Counted from the first letter of the stretch, positions 51,206 through 61,010 are shown. The stretch: DNA of 64,000 bases from Pseudomonadota bacterium (GCA_018823285.1 JAHJIQ010000013.1:1-64000), one strand, 5' to 3'. Program-made: numbers and translations. Notes: generated by a model from the letters alone, not told the origin.

Positions 51206-54200
51206 GGCGTCACATTATTCCAGAGCTGTTTGTCCTTCCAGTCAACGCCGGGATTCAGCGGCGCCTGGACATGACAGGCTCCGGCCGCTTCATAGGAAGG
51301 GAGGTTCCCAAGAGTGTCGGCGATGGGATAGCCGCGATGCTCCCCATGACCATTGGCGCTGGGGTGTTCCAAATCGGCCAGCCACGGCAGACCGCCGAAA
51401 AGACGACCGCCCCGGTGTTTAAAATCAAGACAATTGGTCTGCAAGAGCCGCGGCAGACCAGAGGAGTGCGGCTGATGGCACTTTGAACAGGGATAGGAGT
51501 GTTCCGTATTGGCGCCCCAGCCCTTGACCGATTCATGGATCCGGTCGCTCGACCTGAACTCGGTGTTCTTTGCCAAACCGTCTTCCAGATTGGGAGATCC
51601 GTCCTTGTTGGAACGGGGATGACAGTTGAGGCAGAGCCCGGCAAACCGGGAATCGTCTTCGGCGATTCGCTCGGTGCCGAAAGTGGTCCGGTCAATGTTC
51701 CAGCGGGCATCCTCCGGCTGATACGGGGAGGGGTGAGTGTACCCTTTCCCCCAGGACTGCGGATCGCCGTTGGCATGGGTGGTCACGCTATTGCCATAAG
51801 GATCCGGCACGGTGGTATCTTCCTTGAACGGTGAAGTGAGCCAGGTCCCTTTGAGCAGCGGCACCGCGTACTGCTGATTGGCCCCCAGGACCGGGCTGAC
51901 GCCGTGCGGATCATGACAGGGGGTACAGAGCCCGTCGATACTGCCGTAAACGGTGGTATTCATGGCAGTATCGGTAAACCCGTCAGTCCGCCGGGCATCA
52001 CTCGGAGCCAGATTATGGGAGGCGTTCATGTGGCCGCCCATGGTTACCCTGCCCTGCCGATATGAAAGGTCAACCGTCGATTCGGCAACCGGCCGTCCAG
52101 GAAGGGGCGGCGACTCGGTGATCCCCGGGTAACTCCCGACAAAACGCGGATTGTCCTTATAACCGACAATCGGTTCCGCCGCCCCGTAGGTTGACTTGTA
52201 ACCCCACGGCGTCCGGTTGCTGCCGGAAGTTGCGTCCCCACTGTTCTGCGTCTCATGGCAATCGAAACACTGCCCGGCGCCGGCGTTATAAAAATTCACG
52301 GAGGTCGGGTCCGGATAGGCGGTCGCCTTGTAATTGTTCACATACCCGCCATAACCGGCCTGGGTCTCTTTCAGGTTGGCGCCATGTTTTTCACCATCAA
52401 ATGAAACGTAGCTGGAGGTGATCCCTTCGACAAACGACCCGTGGGAGCTGTGACAGTCATAGCACTGCACATTATGGCCCTGACCGTCCAGGGACTGATC
52501 GTTGGCGCGGGTGTTGACGCCTGTCCCATTCACTCCGGTGGCCGGATCAAAACCGCCGCCGTTGCTCACCGCCTTGCCGTGGGCGGAAAAGGCCTTCTGC
52601 AGATTCTTGGCCGCAGCATTTGGGTAACCGGAATATTTGCCCCAGGTTGCGGTCTCGGTCTGACTGTAGCGGGCGTCCACACTCTGCCCGTCCCAGGCGT
52701 ACTGGCGCGGAGTCTTGCAGTCGCCAAACACTTCCGTGTCGTTGTTCTGGTCGCTGTGACAGCCAAGACAGTGCGGGGTCAGGTTTTCCACCTGCACCCT
52801 TTCCTTTTGCAGCTTCACCGCCGGATCAAGATCGTCGGAATTCATATCACTCGCAAGAAAGGTCACCGCAGTTGGTACGCCCGGACCGTCCGGACTGGTA
52901 CCGTCCAGATCGTAGACTTCCGGTCTGCTGCCCCGTGCAGGATCCGCGTCAACTCCTGAACCGGGCGTATCTTCCTTGTTCCAGATCACCAGATCGACCG
53001 CAGCACCTGGCGTACCGTCATGGTCTTTGTAACTATACCCCTCATGATAGGTGAGATTGATCAGACCAAGTTCCGTTGCTTCCCAGTGACAGGTATAGCA
53101 GTCTTTATTGGTTATGGTCCCGTCAGCACGCTGGATATGATGCGACTGGGACTCGGTGAGCTGTTTCATGATGTTCAGCCTGCCGTTCAAGACACCGTCA
53201 TGACATTTCGTGCAGTCCCGCGTCTGCCCGAAGGCGGTGTGACGGGGCACCGGCTTGTTCTGGTGACAGGTATTACAGGTCTCTTCGCCTGCATGACTGT
53301 CGGTAAAACGATGTTCATGACAGGTGGTGCATGTCCTGCTGGCGTTGTGGGTATCGCCGCTGGAACGGTTATAATGCCTGGCCCGGTCATCATTGCCCGG
53401 ATCGTCATCATGACAGACATTGCAAATCCCGTCGTACGGCGGGTCTTTCCGGGCATAGTCACGGCCGTTGACCTTCCGGGTGAAAACGACGTCACGCCGT
53501 TTGGCGGGTATCGGCTTGCCGTATACTCCATCGGTTTCGGTGGCCACCTTGTTCTGGACCATGTAGATGTTGAAATCACCGATGTAGTTGCGGTCTCCAT
53601 GAGGATCATGACAATCCCAGCAGAACTTGCCGCCCTTCCAGACCGGGCTGTTCGGGTCGGCCTGGACACTTTTTTCGTAAGCGAGATAGTGCTTGTACCC
53701 GAAATGGAATGATGAAGCCTTCGCTTTCTGCGGTTGTTTAAATCCGAGTCCTCCCATCTGCGGGTCAAAGCCGGTGGTATACTGAGCACCCTGATGACAG
53801 GTCTGGCACTCACCGCCGGAATCATCGTCATGGCATTTGAGGCAGACCCCCATCATGACATACTGGTTCTGGACGTCCGCTTTCTCAGCCGTGGTCCAGA
53901 TCTGGTCGGAATCGGTCTGGTGCCGCCGGGCATCGTTCACATGACAGTCAGTACTGTCGCATCGCTGAACGCCATTAATAATCGGCGCCACTCCATGATC
54001 CGGTCTACTGGTGTTGTTGTAATCCGGCAGTATCGTGCCGTCCACGCCAATGGCGCCCAGTTGCGGAGCCAGGGTAAAGGTACTGTTATGACAATCCATA
54101 CACTGGATTTCGTCAAGCTGACCCGGCAGGCTCGGTTCCTCCGACATGTGGCAGTATACGCATTCCTTTGTAAATCTCTGGTTGAAATGATCGTGTTTGC

Positions 54201-56421
54201 GAAGCCGGAAAGGATTTTCCTCGACCTGGTGCAAAACCTTGTTGTCATGGCAGTACCAGCATCCATTGGCGGGAAAATCTGCGGCCGGATTGCTGGATCC
54301 CGGATAATTGCCGCTCGCAGCAGGGCGCCCATGACCGTTGATGATCCACTCCTGATAATTGATTCGGGCCGGATTACCGTTAAACCCGCCAAAATCGTCT
54401 TCATCTGGCCCCACAGTGGTGTGGCAGTTGGCGCAGGTGACGTTGCCGTCCACCGAACCTCCCCAGACGGGCGGAGTGCCGAGTTCGTGACAGGCAGTGC
54501 TTGAACAGGTTTTAGTTGCGGAGTCATAGGTGCCGCCGCCTTTAAATTTCACGGACTTTCGTTTATCGACATGATAGGCGCCGTTGACATGGTTGGTATC
54601 GTCCATATGGCCGGACGGCACTCCCGAATCATGGCAGTCGAGACAGCTGCCGACCACCGTGTCCACGTGACAGTCATCACAGGAAAAACCGGTGAAGATA
54701 TGTCGGAAATGGGAGTTGGCCCGGCTCGTCCCCGGCCCGGTATTGGCATACATCGGCATGGCCGACATCCAGAGCTGCTCCGGCGCCCAGCCCACTGTGC
54801 CCGTATGACAGTCCGCACAGTCATTTTCGACCGGATTATGGCCATGACAGGAGTTACAGGGTTTAGGACCGCCGCTCCAGGGATACGGACGCATATCGGG
54901 ATCGACGATGGTGCCGTCGGTATGGCAGTATATATTGGAGCACACCTGGCTTGGCTGATCATAAGTTGGTACTGCCGGGGGATCCTGGTCGACGATTACC
55001 CAATGCTCATCAACAGCCACATCCCGGGCGCCGTTCGCATGTTTTGCCAGCAGATTTGAAGAAGAATCCACAGACTCGTCATGGCAGTAATAACAGGGAT
55101 ACTGGCGAATCCCCGCTTCACCGACCAGCCGATCGTGGCCGTCGTTTGACATAACCAGCGCGTCCATCCCCGGCCGTCCGTTATGGCAGCCGTCGCACGA
55201 GAGATTGTAGGAACCGTTGGTCCAGTTTTCCTTGTAATCGTTATGGTTCGGCAACCCGCCACGGCCATCGTGATGACAGGCTTCACACCGCCCGCTCGTC
55301 CGAGGATCGATTATATCGCCGTTGCCATCCCGCATGTTGGCAAGGTCGTGACAGTTGGCACAATTTCCTCCCGCCCCCACATGCGTGCCATGCTGATTGC
55401 TGTTGTGACAGTCGGCGCAGTTATCGCCATTGCCGGCATCCCCATGATCAAACCCGTTGTACACATCGTGGCAGGTCATACATGGCGCATTTGCCCCATT
55501 GTGGTTTCCATTGCCGATCGAGCCATCGGATCTCCAGTAACTGGTATCACTGTGGCAGACCTGGCAGAGACCGACAGGGGTAGTCACTGAAGGAGTGTAA
55601 TCAACGTATCCGCCATAACTGTCGATCACCGGCTGGGGTTTGAAAAACTTAATGTCCCTGAATCCGTTGCCGTGCGCATCAAGCATGAATGACTTGATCG
55701 ACTGGCCATATATGACACCCCAGGTATTACCCAGAAAATTGTTGCCAGAATAAGTCATATCACCTTTCACTTTCATTACATTGCCTACTACATCGATAAT
55801 CTCAAAAGTTTCCTTGGGATCTGCAATGTTCGGCACCAACAAAAGGCCGCGTGTCCCGTCGGAAGCACGACTCTTATCCATGTTCGCTTTCCCAGCCACT
55901 CCGCCTTTCGAATTCCAAAGGGAGAAATCTTCAAAACCAGGAACACCGATCTGACGAGCAATTGTTATTGACGTAGAAAAGGTGGAACCTGAAAAAGTTG
56001 GTTGGGAAACAAATACACCCTTGCCTAAATATAGTTTGGATGAATCCACCCCCTCAAAATCAAGCTGACCCTGGAAATGTGGATCGTGGCAGTCAATACA
56101 TTGAGTTGACCAGATTCCGTACGATTCAGAAGTCGTAGAACTTGCATGAAGTTTCTTCTCAGGTCCCGGAACATAGGGGAATCCTGGATTATTAATATCC
56201 GCCGAAGTCCCATGGCAATTCAAGCAAACCTTGTTTTTCCCTGATATATCCGGATTAATCGGATCAATGGGTTCATTAAACGGCGGATCAATATGACAGT
56301 AATTACATTCGATACCATTCGATTCATTATGCGGCGAATCCAGATAGTATGCCTCACTTTGAACCGAGGTTCCCCAAACGACGACCATCATCAGCCCGAT
56401 TTTCAGTACCAGTTTATTCAC
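51199..56421 (-). CDS. Giant multihaem c-type cytochrome (1740 aa, ~35 haem sites)
   Basis: Exported (signal MNKLVLKIGLMMVVVWGTSV...SEA) and expected to bind haem covalently in the periplasm or outside the cell. I count 32 CXXCH motifs (for example CNYCH, CLNCH, CIDCH, CWYCH, CSKCH) plus three CX4CH motifs (CSNIYCH, CSSTACH, CDSTDCH); the first two are each followed by W-x-G and a CXXCH, the 'Geobacter CxxxxCH...CXXCH' arrangement. A ~170-aa stretch without haem motifs (about 115-285) lies near the N-terminus. Haems are dense from ~285 to ~1200 and sparser after. The stop overlaps the start of the giant Fn3 gene (ATGGTGA), so both are translationally coupled. A ResB-like gene lies divergently upstream. 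A role in long-range extracellular electron transfer is inferred, not shown. Confidence 0.92.
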   Translation of the reverse strand: MNKLVLKIGLMMVVVWGTSVQSEAYYLDSPHNESNGIECNYCHIDPPFNEPIDPINPDISGKNKVCLNCHGTSADINNPGFPYVPGPEKKLHASSTTSESYGIWSTQCIDCHDPHFQGQLDFEGVDSSKLYLGKGVFVSQPTFSGSTFSTSITIARQIGVPGFEDFSLWNSKGGVAGKANMDKSRASDGTRGLLLVPNIADPKETFEIIDVVGNVMKVKGDMTYSGNNFLGNTWGVIYGQSIKSFMLDAHGNGFRDIKFFKPQPVIDSYGGYVDYTPSVTTPVGLCQVCHSDTSYWRSDGSIGNGNHNGANAPCMTCHDVYNGFDHGDAGNGDNCADCHNSNQHGTHVGAGGNCANCHDLANMRDGNGDIIDPRTSGRCEACHHDGRGGLPNHNDYKENWTNGSYNLSCDGCHNGRPGMDALVMSNDGHDRLVGEAGIRQYPCYYCHDESVDSSSNLLAKHANGARDVAVDEHWVIVDQDPPAVPTYDQPSQVCSNIYCHTDGTIVDPDMRPYPWSGGPKPCNSCHGHNPVENDCADCHTGTVGWAPEQLWMSAMPMYANTGPGTSRANSHFRHIFTGFSCDDCHVDTVVGSCLDCHDSGVPSGHMDDTNHVNGAYHVDKRKSVKFKGGGTYDSATKTCSSTACHELGTPPVWGGSVDGNVTCANCHTTVGPDEDDFGGFNGNPARINYQEWIINGHGRPAASGNYPGSSNPAADFPANGCWYCHDNKVLHQVEENPFRLRKHDHFNQRFTKECVYCHMSEEPSLPGQLDEIQCMDCHNSTFTLAPQLGAIGVDGTILPDYNNTSRPDHGVAPIINGVQRCDSTDCHVNDARRHQTDSDQIWTTAEKADVQNQYVMMGVCLKCHDDDSGGECQTCHQGAQYTTGFDPQMGGLGFKQPQKAKASSFHFGYKHYLAYEKSVQADPNSPVWKGGKFCWDCHDPHGDRNYIGDFNIYMVQNKVATETDGVYGKPIPAKRRDVVFTRKVNGRDYARKDPPYDGICNVCHDDDPGNDDRARHYNRSSGDTHNASRTCTTCHEHRFTDSHAGEETCNTCHQNKPVPRHTAFGQTRDCTKCHDGVLNGRLNIMKQLTESQSHHIQRADGTITNKDCYTCHWEATELGLINLTYHEGYSYKDHDGTPGAAVDLVIWNKEDTPGSGVDADPARGSRPEVYDLDGTSPDGPGVPTAVTFLASDMNSDDLDPAVKLQKERVQVENLTPHCLGCHSDQNNDTEVFGDCKTPRQYAWDGQSVDARYSQTETATWGKYSGYPNAAAKNLQKAFSAHGKAVSNGGGFDPATGVNGTGVNTRANDQSLDGQGHNVQCYDCHSSHGSFVEGITSSYVSFDGEKHGANLKETQAGYGGYVNNYKATAYPDPTSVNFYNAGAGQCFDCHETQNSGDATSGSNRTPWGYKSTYGAAEPIVGYKDNPRFVGSYPGITESPPLPGRPVAESTVDLSYRQGRVTMGGHMNASHNLAPSDARRTDGFTDTAMNTTVYGSIDGLCTPCHDPHGVSPVLGANQQYAVPLLKGTWLTSPFKEDTTVPDPYGNSVTTHANGDPQSWGKGYTHPSPYQPEDARWNIDRTTFGTERIAEDDSRFAGLCLNCHPRSNKDGSPNLEDGLAKNTEFRSSDRIHESVKGWGANTEHSYPCSKCHQPHSSGLPRLLQTNCLDFKHRGGRLFGGLPWLADLEHPSANGHGEHRGYPIADTLGNLPSYEAAGACHVQAPLNPGVDWKDKQLWNNVTPW

Positions 56422-56864
56422 GGCATATCACCTGATCACAATTTGTAATGATGTTATGTAAACAAAAAAGTGCCCGGACAATACAATCCGGCGTCCTGTC
56501 AAAAGTGAAATACAGACGAGCTTTTACGGGGAGTTGAGTCTCGGGGGAGCGGAAAGAAAGGGGCAGGGCGAAGCGTTGATGCAACAGTTCGTACGCACCA
56601 GGTGCGGCAAGCTGAGTAATGACATGTAACTCCCCCGTTAACACGTATCACACCCCCTAACCGACACACTACCATAAAATGTTTGGGCATTTCAACACCC
56701 AATTAATTAACAATAATTCCTGTTACTATCGTTTAATTTCCATTTTCTGGGGAATTAAATTGACGATTCAGACCTAATCAGCTTCACTATCGACAAGCGA
56801 TACAAGCCAGTCACTGGTTAGAAAACCAATGGGATAAACGATTAAAATTTCAGGATAGATTTCC
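56422..56864. other. Divergent intergenic region between cytochrome and ResB-like gene
   Basis: 443 bp hold the promoters of both divergent genes. Visible: a palindrome GCACCAGGTGC near 56596-56607 and an AT-rich part around 56700-56760 with TTGACG at 56760. I could not match a known riboswitch or a clear -35/-10 pair. Short minus-strand frames here lack support. Confidence 0.4.
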
Positions 56865-57809
56865 TTGAAACAGCAACAAAATTTTTCCAGGATTATGATT
56901 GATTTTTTTATTTCGCCGAAATTGACGATCGGTCTTTTTGCCACACTGATCTGGGTGCTTGTGCCTGCAACTTTTTCAAAGGCACCCGCCGCTTTTCTCC
57001 ACTTCCCGGCAATCCTTGTTCTGACCCTGATCGCGATCAACCTGACGGCATGCACTCTGTCCCGCCTGAAATCACTGAAGGCATCCACCCTGTTCATCCA
57101 TTGCGGAGTATTGATCATTCTAGTCGGCGGACTCATCAACGACCTGGGCTTTGTCGCTACCGTCAATATCTTTACGGGTGACTCGGTAAACAAGGCTTTC
57201 AGGTGGGACCTTGAAAAGGATACCGCGCTGGGATTTGATCTGCGGATTGCCGCCATCAATTTTGATTACTATCCGGTCGCCGTCAAGGTTGGAATCATGA
57301 ATAACGGCCGGAAAGAGAACCTTGTCGTAACCCGCACCGGAGAGTCGTTTGTTTTTGAAAAATATCGGGTGCAGGTTGCTTCGCTGAACCATGAGACCAG
57401 CGATCTTGAGCTTGCGGTGCAATCACTTGAAGGGGGCCCGGTCGGAACTTTGTCTACATCCGGCACCAGAGACCTGCCTGCGGATTTTCCCCTGGACTTT
57501 AAACTGGTGGCGTTCCAGACCCCAGATATCAAAAGGATCCGGGTCGATCTGGAGTTGTTTGAAAACGGCGAACTGGTAGCATCCGGAACTTCCGAGGCCA
57601 ACCATCCATTTCGCTGGCGGGGCATGCAGTTTTTTCTCACCAGGGTAACAACGGATGAATTCAACCGGCGCTACGCGGGGATCCAGATCAGCAGGGCACC
57701 CGGCATCCCCTGTGTGTATGGTGGTTTTGCAGTTTTTTTCCTGGGTCTCTTCTTGTCGCTCGGCAGGTGGCTGCAAAGGATAATCAGGTCAGGTTCTCCC
57801 CGGTCGTAG
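56865..57809 (+). CDS. ResB-like cytochrome c biogenesis protein (314 aa)
   Basis: A membrane protein of the ResB/Ccs1 type that helps attach haem to apocytochromes. TTG 56865 has AGGA 8 bp upstream; ATG 56895 ([14 protein letters not shown]) is the alternative. Transmembrane segments: about 20-38 ([16 protein letters not shown]), 47-65, 75-93 ([18 protein letters not shown]) and a C-terminal one ([19 protein letters not shown]). The large periplasmic loop ends with [16 protein letters not shown], a typical ResB signature. A CcsA/ResC partner is not seen nearby. Position divergent from the giant cytochrome suggests it serves that protein. Its end overlaps nikR on the other strand by 26 bp. 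Confidence 0.82.
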   Translation: MKQQQNFSRIMIDFFISPKLTIGLFATLIWVLVPATFSKAPAAFLHFPAILVLTLIAINLTACTLSRLKSLKASTLFIHCGVLIILVGGLINDLGFVATVNIFTGDSVNKAFRWDLEKDTALGFDLRIAAINFDYYPVAVKVGIMNNGRKENLVVTRTGESFVFEKYRVQVASLNHETSDLELAVQSLEGGPVGTLSTSGTRDLPADFPLDFKLVAFQTPDIKRIRVDLELFENGELVASGTSEANHPFRWRGMQFFLTRVTTDEFNRRYAGIQISRAPGIPCVYGGFAVFFLGLFLSLGRWLQRIIRSGSPRS

Positions 57810-58203
57810 TGGTCATCAGCCTGCCATGCTTGACCCCCTTGGTGCCGATCAGTTCATCGGCCAGTTTCCTGATCTCTCTGGCCTTGCCTTTGATCACCAC
57901 CACCTCAAGGCAATGATGGGCGTCGAGATGGATATGCAGGGCGGAAACGATGTTCCGATGGTGGGTGTGCTGGTGCTCGGTCAATTTGTCCGACAACTCT
58001 CTGGTGTGGTGGTTGTAAACCAGCGAAACGGTGCCGACTGTTTCCTCGTCTTCGTTCGCCCACTGCTCATCCACCAGGGCGTTGCGGATCAGATCCCGCA
58101 CCGCTTCGGACCGGTTGGTGTACCCCTTGTTGTCGATCAGTTTATCAAAGCTCTTGAGCAGCCTTTCATCTATCGAGACCCCGAATCTTACTATCTCCGC
58201 CAT
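57784..58203 (-). CDS. nikR: Nickel-responsive regulator NikR
   Basis: A ribbon-helix-helix repressor that senses Ni(II). From ATG 58203 the 139-aa protein has the RHH domain [20 protein letters not shown]...[16 protein letters not shown] and the ACT-like metal domain with the high-affinity ligands [20 protein letters not shown] and [12 protein letters not shown] (His, His, His and Cys). It is divergent from nikMQO, with a matching operator between them. Confidence 0.95.
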   Translation of the reverse strand: MAEIVRFGVSIDERLLKSFDKLIDNKGYTNRSEAVRDLIRNALVDEQWANEDEETVGTVSLVYNHHTRELSDKLTEHQHTHHRNIVSALHIHLDAHHCLEVVVIKGKAREIRKLADELIGTKGVKHGRLMTTTTGENLT

Positions 58204-58222
58204 CACCACTCTCCAAATCCAT

Positions 58223-58298
58223 AAAGCTTGAGTTGAGCAGCTCGCCTGCTCGAACCGAAGCGAGCTTGCGAGAAATCGAAACTTATACCCGAAGGGTG
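58223..58298 (-). repeat. Dispersed 55-bp hairpin repeat, copy in opposite orientation
   Basis: AGTTGAGCAGCTCGCCTGCT, then GAGAAATCGAAACTTATAC and CCGAAGGGTG: the reverse complement of the 39.4-kb units with one internal insertion (CGAACCGAAGCGAGCTTG). It sits in the nikR-nikM intergenic space. Confidence 0.85.
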
Positions 58299-58373
58299 TG
58301 CGCTTCCATCACCAATCCGCCAAATAATAACATACGCCACACGCATAAAAACTATTTAATTGTTATCCTGTTC

Positions 58374-58400
58374 GTGCTACTATTTCGATCTTCGTAACAC
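58374..58400. promoter_or_regulatory. NikR operator
   Basis: GTGCTAC (58374-58380), 13-bp spacer, GTAACAC (58394-58400): an inverted repeat with one mismatch, matching the GTGTTAC-N13/14-GTAACAC type of NikR site proposed for deltaproteobacteria. It lies 23 bp before the nikM start, well placed for repression. Confidence 0.75.
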
Positions 58401-58423
58401 CAAGACCCCGAGGAAATTGATTC

Positions 58424-59449
58424 ATGCACATGGCAGATGCCCTTTTAAGCCCGACGGTCGGCGGGATAATGTGGGCGGCAACCGCAATAACCACCGTTTA
58501 CTGTTCGAAAAAGGTCAGCGCCAACCCGGATGATCGGAAGATTCCGTTAATGGGGGTTCTGGGGGCCTTTGTCTTTACCGCCCAGATGATCAACTTTGCC
58601 ATTCCCGGCACCGGTTCAAGCGGACATCTTGGAGGAGGTATACTGCTCGCGGCCCTCCTCGGCCCCCACGCCTCTTTCCTGGTGATGGCCTCAGTCCTGA
58701 TCGTCCAGGCCCTTTTTTTTGCCGACGGCGGCCTTCTGGCTCTCGGCTGCAACATCTTCAATCTCGGTTTCTTTCCCTGTCTCGTCGCCTATCCCCTGAT
58801 CTACAAACCAATAGCCGGCCGAACACCTACTCCGGCAGGAGTCTTGTCCGCTTCTCTCGGGGCCTCAGTGATCGGCCTGCAGCTGGGTTCCCTAGGCGTG
58901 GTCTCGCAGACCTGGCTGTCGGGAGTAACGGAACTCTCATACACCTCTTTCATCATGTTCATGCAGCCCATCCATCTGATTATCGGCATGGCCGAGGGGG
59001 TGATCACCGCAGGCGTCATCTCCTTTATCTGGAAGGCCAGGCCGGAGATCCTGTCCCGGGCTGCCGGCGACCTGCCCGTGGGAGATCTGCCGATCAAAAA
59101 CGTCCTGATCGGTTTCGGCCTTGCCGCTCTCGTCACCGGGGGTTTTCTGGTACTGTATGTTTCCGAAAACCCGGATGGTCTTAACTGGGCGGTGGAACAG
59201 GCCGGAAGAACAGGGACTCCTGAAAGACCTGCAACCGCTCTGCAAAGAAACCTTGCCGAGCTCCAGAACAAGACGGCGATACAGCCTGAGTACCAGGCAA
59301 AAACCGATCATTCTCACAGAGATCGGAACACCAAATCGCTGGCCGGATTAGCAGGTGGAATCATTGTTCTGCTCATGGTTTTAGTGACCGGTTCCATTGT
59401 CAGAAAAATCCGCCTGAAAAACACTTCCCGGGAACAGCACCTCCGATGA
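58424..59449 (+). CDS. nikM: Nickel ECF transporter substrate-binding component NikM (fused NikN-like C-terminus)
   Basis: The S-component that binds Ni(II). The 341-aa protein starts MHMADALLSPTVGGIMWAAT, the family's N-terminal metal-binding sequence with His2, followed by several membrane helices (GVLGAFVFTAQMINFAIPG, LGGGILLAALLGPHASFLVM, FMQPIHLIIGMAEGVITAGV). The last ~110 residues (SENPDGLNWAVEQ and a final membrane helix) correspond to the separate NikN/PDGLE-type subunit, so M and N are fused. It is under the NikR operator, and its stop overlaps nikQ (ATGA). Cobalt (CbiM) is the alternative substrate, but NikR argues for nickel. Confidence 0.9.
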   Translation: MHMADALLSPTVGGIMWAATAITTVYCSKKVSANPDDRKIPLMGVLGAFVFTAQMINFAIPGTGSSGHLGGGILLAALLGPHASFLVMASVLIVQALFFADGGLLALGCNIFNLGFFPCLVAYPLIYKPIAGRTPTPAGVLSASLGASVIGLQLGSLGVVSQTWLSGVTELSYTSFIMFMQPIHLIIGMAEGVITAGVISFIWKARPEILSRAAGDLPVGDLPIKNVLIGFGLAALVTGGFLVLYVSENPDGLNWAVEQAGRTGTPERPATALQRNLAELQNKTAIQPEYQAKTDHSHRDRNTKSLAGLAGGIIVLLMVLVTGSIVRKIRLKNTSREQHLR

Positions 59450-60261
59450 CCCCAAGACTTGAAACCGCCTTTTATGACATCGGCCGCCTGGATTCGCTTT
59501 CCCAACTGGACACCCCTGCCCACCGCCTTGACCCAAGGGCCAAGGTGGCCACGACCTTCTTTTTTGTTGTGGCGGTGGTCTCCTGCGGGAAGTATGAAAT
59601 CGCGGCGCTTCTGCCTTTTTTCCTATTCCCGGCGGCAGCAATCGGTCTTGCGAACCTTCCCACCGGGTATCTTTTGAGAAAACTGCTGCTCGTCTCCCCC
59701 TTTGTCCTGTTCATCGGGATCTTCAACCCGATCCTGGACCGGGAGACCCTCATGAACATAGCGGGTCTTGACATCTCCGGCGGCTGGATATCTTTTGCCT
59801 CTCTGGTCTTAAAATTCATGCTTACCGTGGGCGCGGCCCTCCTGCTGATTGCCACCACCGGCTTTCCGGCAATCTGCATGGCCCTGAACAAACTGGGCGC
59901 CCCGCGTATTTTCACCGTCCAGCTCCTGATGCTCTACCGATATCTTTTTGTCCTGATCGAGGAAGGAATCCGGATGATACGGGCCCACAGCTTACGATCC
60001 TTCAGCGGCAGAAGGGTAAGGCTACGGACTTTTCTGCAGCTTCTGGGCAACCTGCTCCTCCGCACCCTGGACCGGGCCCAGAGAATTCACATGGCCATGC
60101 TTTCCCGAGCTTTTACCGGGGAGATACACCTTGCCGGAAAATATAATTTCAAAACCGGAGAAGCGCTCTTTCTGATGGCAAGCCTCGCCCTGATCGCCGT
60201 TTTCCGGTTCACGGACATCACTCGAATCATCGGCAGCCTGATCCTGGAGGTCGGCCCATGA
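59446..60261 (+). CDS. nikQ: Nickel ECF transporter transmembrane protein NikQ
   Basis: The energy-coupling T-component. The 271-aa protein has HRLDPRAKVATTFFFVVAVV at the N-terminus, several hydrophobic helices, and the coupling motif region MIRAHSLRSFSGRR...MLSRAFTG, with the Ala-Arg-type boxes that contact the ATPase. Start and stop overlap both neighbours by 4 bp, so nikMQO is one translationally coupled operon. Confidence 0.92.
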   Translation: MTPRLETAFYDIGRLDSLSQLDTPAHRLDPRAKVATTFFFVVAVVSCGKYEIAALLPFFLFPAAAIGLANLPTGYLLRKLLLVSPFVLFIGIFNPILDRETLMNIAGLDISGGWISFASLVLKFMLTVGAALLLIATTGFPAICMALNKLGAPRIFTVQLLMLYRYLFVLIEEGIRMIRAHSLRSFSGRRVRLRTFLQLLGNLLLRTLDRAQRIHMAMLSRAFTGEIHLAGKYNFKTGEALFLMASLALIAVFRFTDITRIIGSLILEVGP

Positions 60262-61010
60262 GCCACCATATCGTCGCCGTCAAAGATCTGCATTACACCT
60301 ACCCGGACGGGACCGAAGCTCTCAACGGCGTTTCTTTCCGGATTGAACACGGCGAGTCGGTAGCCATCATCGGCGCCAACGGGGCTGGCAAATCAACCCT
60401 CCTTCACCATTTGAACGGCTATATCACACCTGGCTCCGGAAGCGTGCAGATTGGAGATTACCCCCTCACCAGAGAAACCATCCAGTATGTCAGACGGTCG
60501 GTGGGGATGGTCTTCCAGAACCCGGACGACCAGCTGTTCATGTCGACCGTGTTTGACGATGTGGCCTTCGGCCCCTTGAACCTCGGCCTGCCGGTGGAAG
60601 AAGTGCAAAAAAGGGTGCATGAAGCATTGACAACCGTAGGCCTTCCTCATCTCGCCGACCGCCCGCCCCATCGCCTTTCCAGCGGCCAGAAACGGCGGGT
60701 GGCCATTGCCTCGGTCCTCTCCATGTCGCCGGACATTCTGGTGATGGATGAGCCATCCTCCGGACTCGACCCGAAAGCAAGACGGCAACTCATCGAACTT
60801 CTCGCCTCTTTCAAGCACTCCAAGATCATCGCCACTCACGATCTCGACATGGTCCTTGATCTGTGTGAACGGACCATCGTCATGCACGAGGGGCTGGTCA
60901 AGGCCGACGGCCCGACCATGGAAATTTTCCACAACCCAGAACTGCTGGAAGCAAGCTGCCTGGAGCAGCCGCTACGGATGCAGGGGTACGTCGTTTTACA
61001 ACCGTCCTGA
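60258..61010 (+). CDS. nikO: Nickel ECF transporter ATPase NikO
   Basis: The ATP-binding component. The 250-aa protein has Walker A GANGAGKSTLLHHLNG, Q-loop MVFQNPDDQLFMSTVFDDVA (the ECF-type NPDDQ), signature LSSGQKRRVAIASVL, Walker B DILVMDEPSSGLD and H-loop IIATHDLD. Length and motifs are those of CbiO/NikO proteins. Last gene of the nikMQO operon; no clear terminator follows. Confidence 0.95.
   Translation: MSHHIVAVKDLHYTYPDGTEALNGVSFRIEHGESVAIIGANGAGKSTLLHHLNGYITPGSGSVQIGDYPLTRETIQYVRRSVGMVFQNPDDQLFMSTVFDDVAFGPLNLGLPVEEVQKRVHEALTTVGLPHLADRPPHRLSSGQKRRVAIASVLSMSPDILVMDEPSSGLDPKARRQLIELLASFKHSKIIATHDLDMVLDLCERTIVMHEGLVKADGPTMEIFHNPELLEASCLEQPLRMQGYVVLQPS

Noticed and set aside
56414-56644. 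Minus-strand 76-aa frame before the cytochrome
   Set aside because: Overlaps the likely leader of the cytochrome gene; no ribosome site or motif.
56422-56864. c-di-GMP (GEMM) riboswitch upstream of the cytochrome
   Set aside because: Such switches often precede multihaem cytochromes in this group, but I found no GEMM-like core in the leader.
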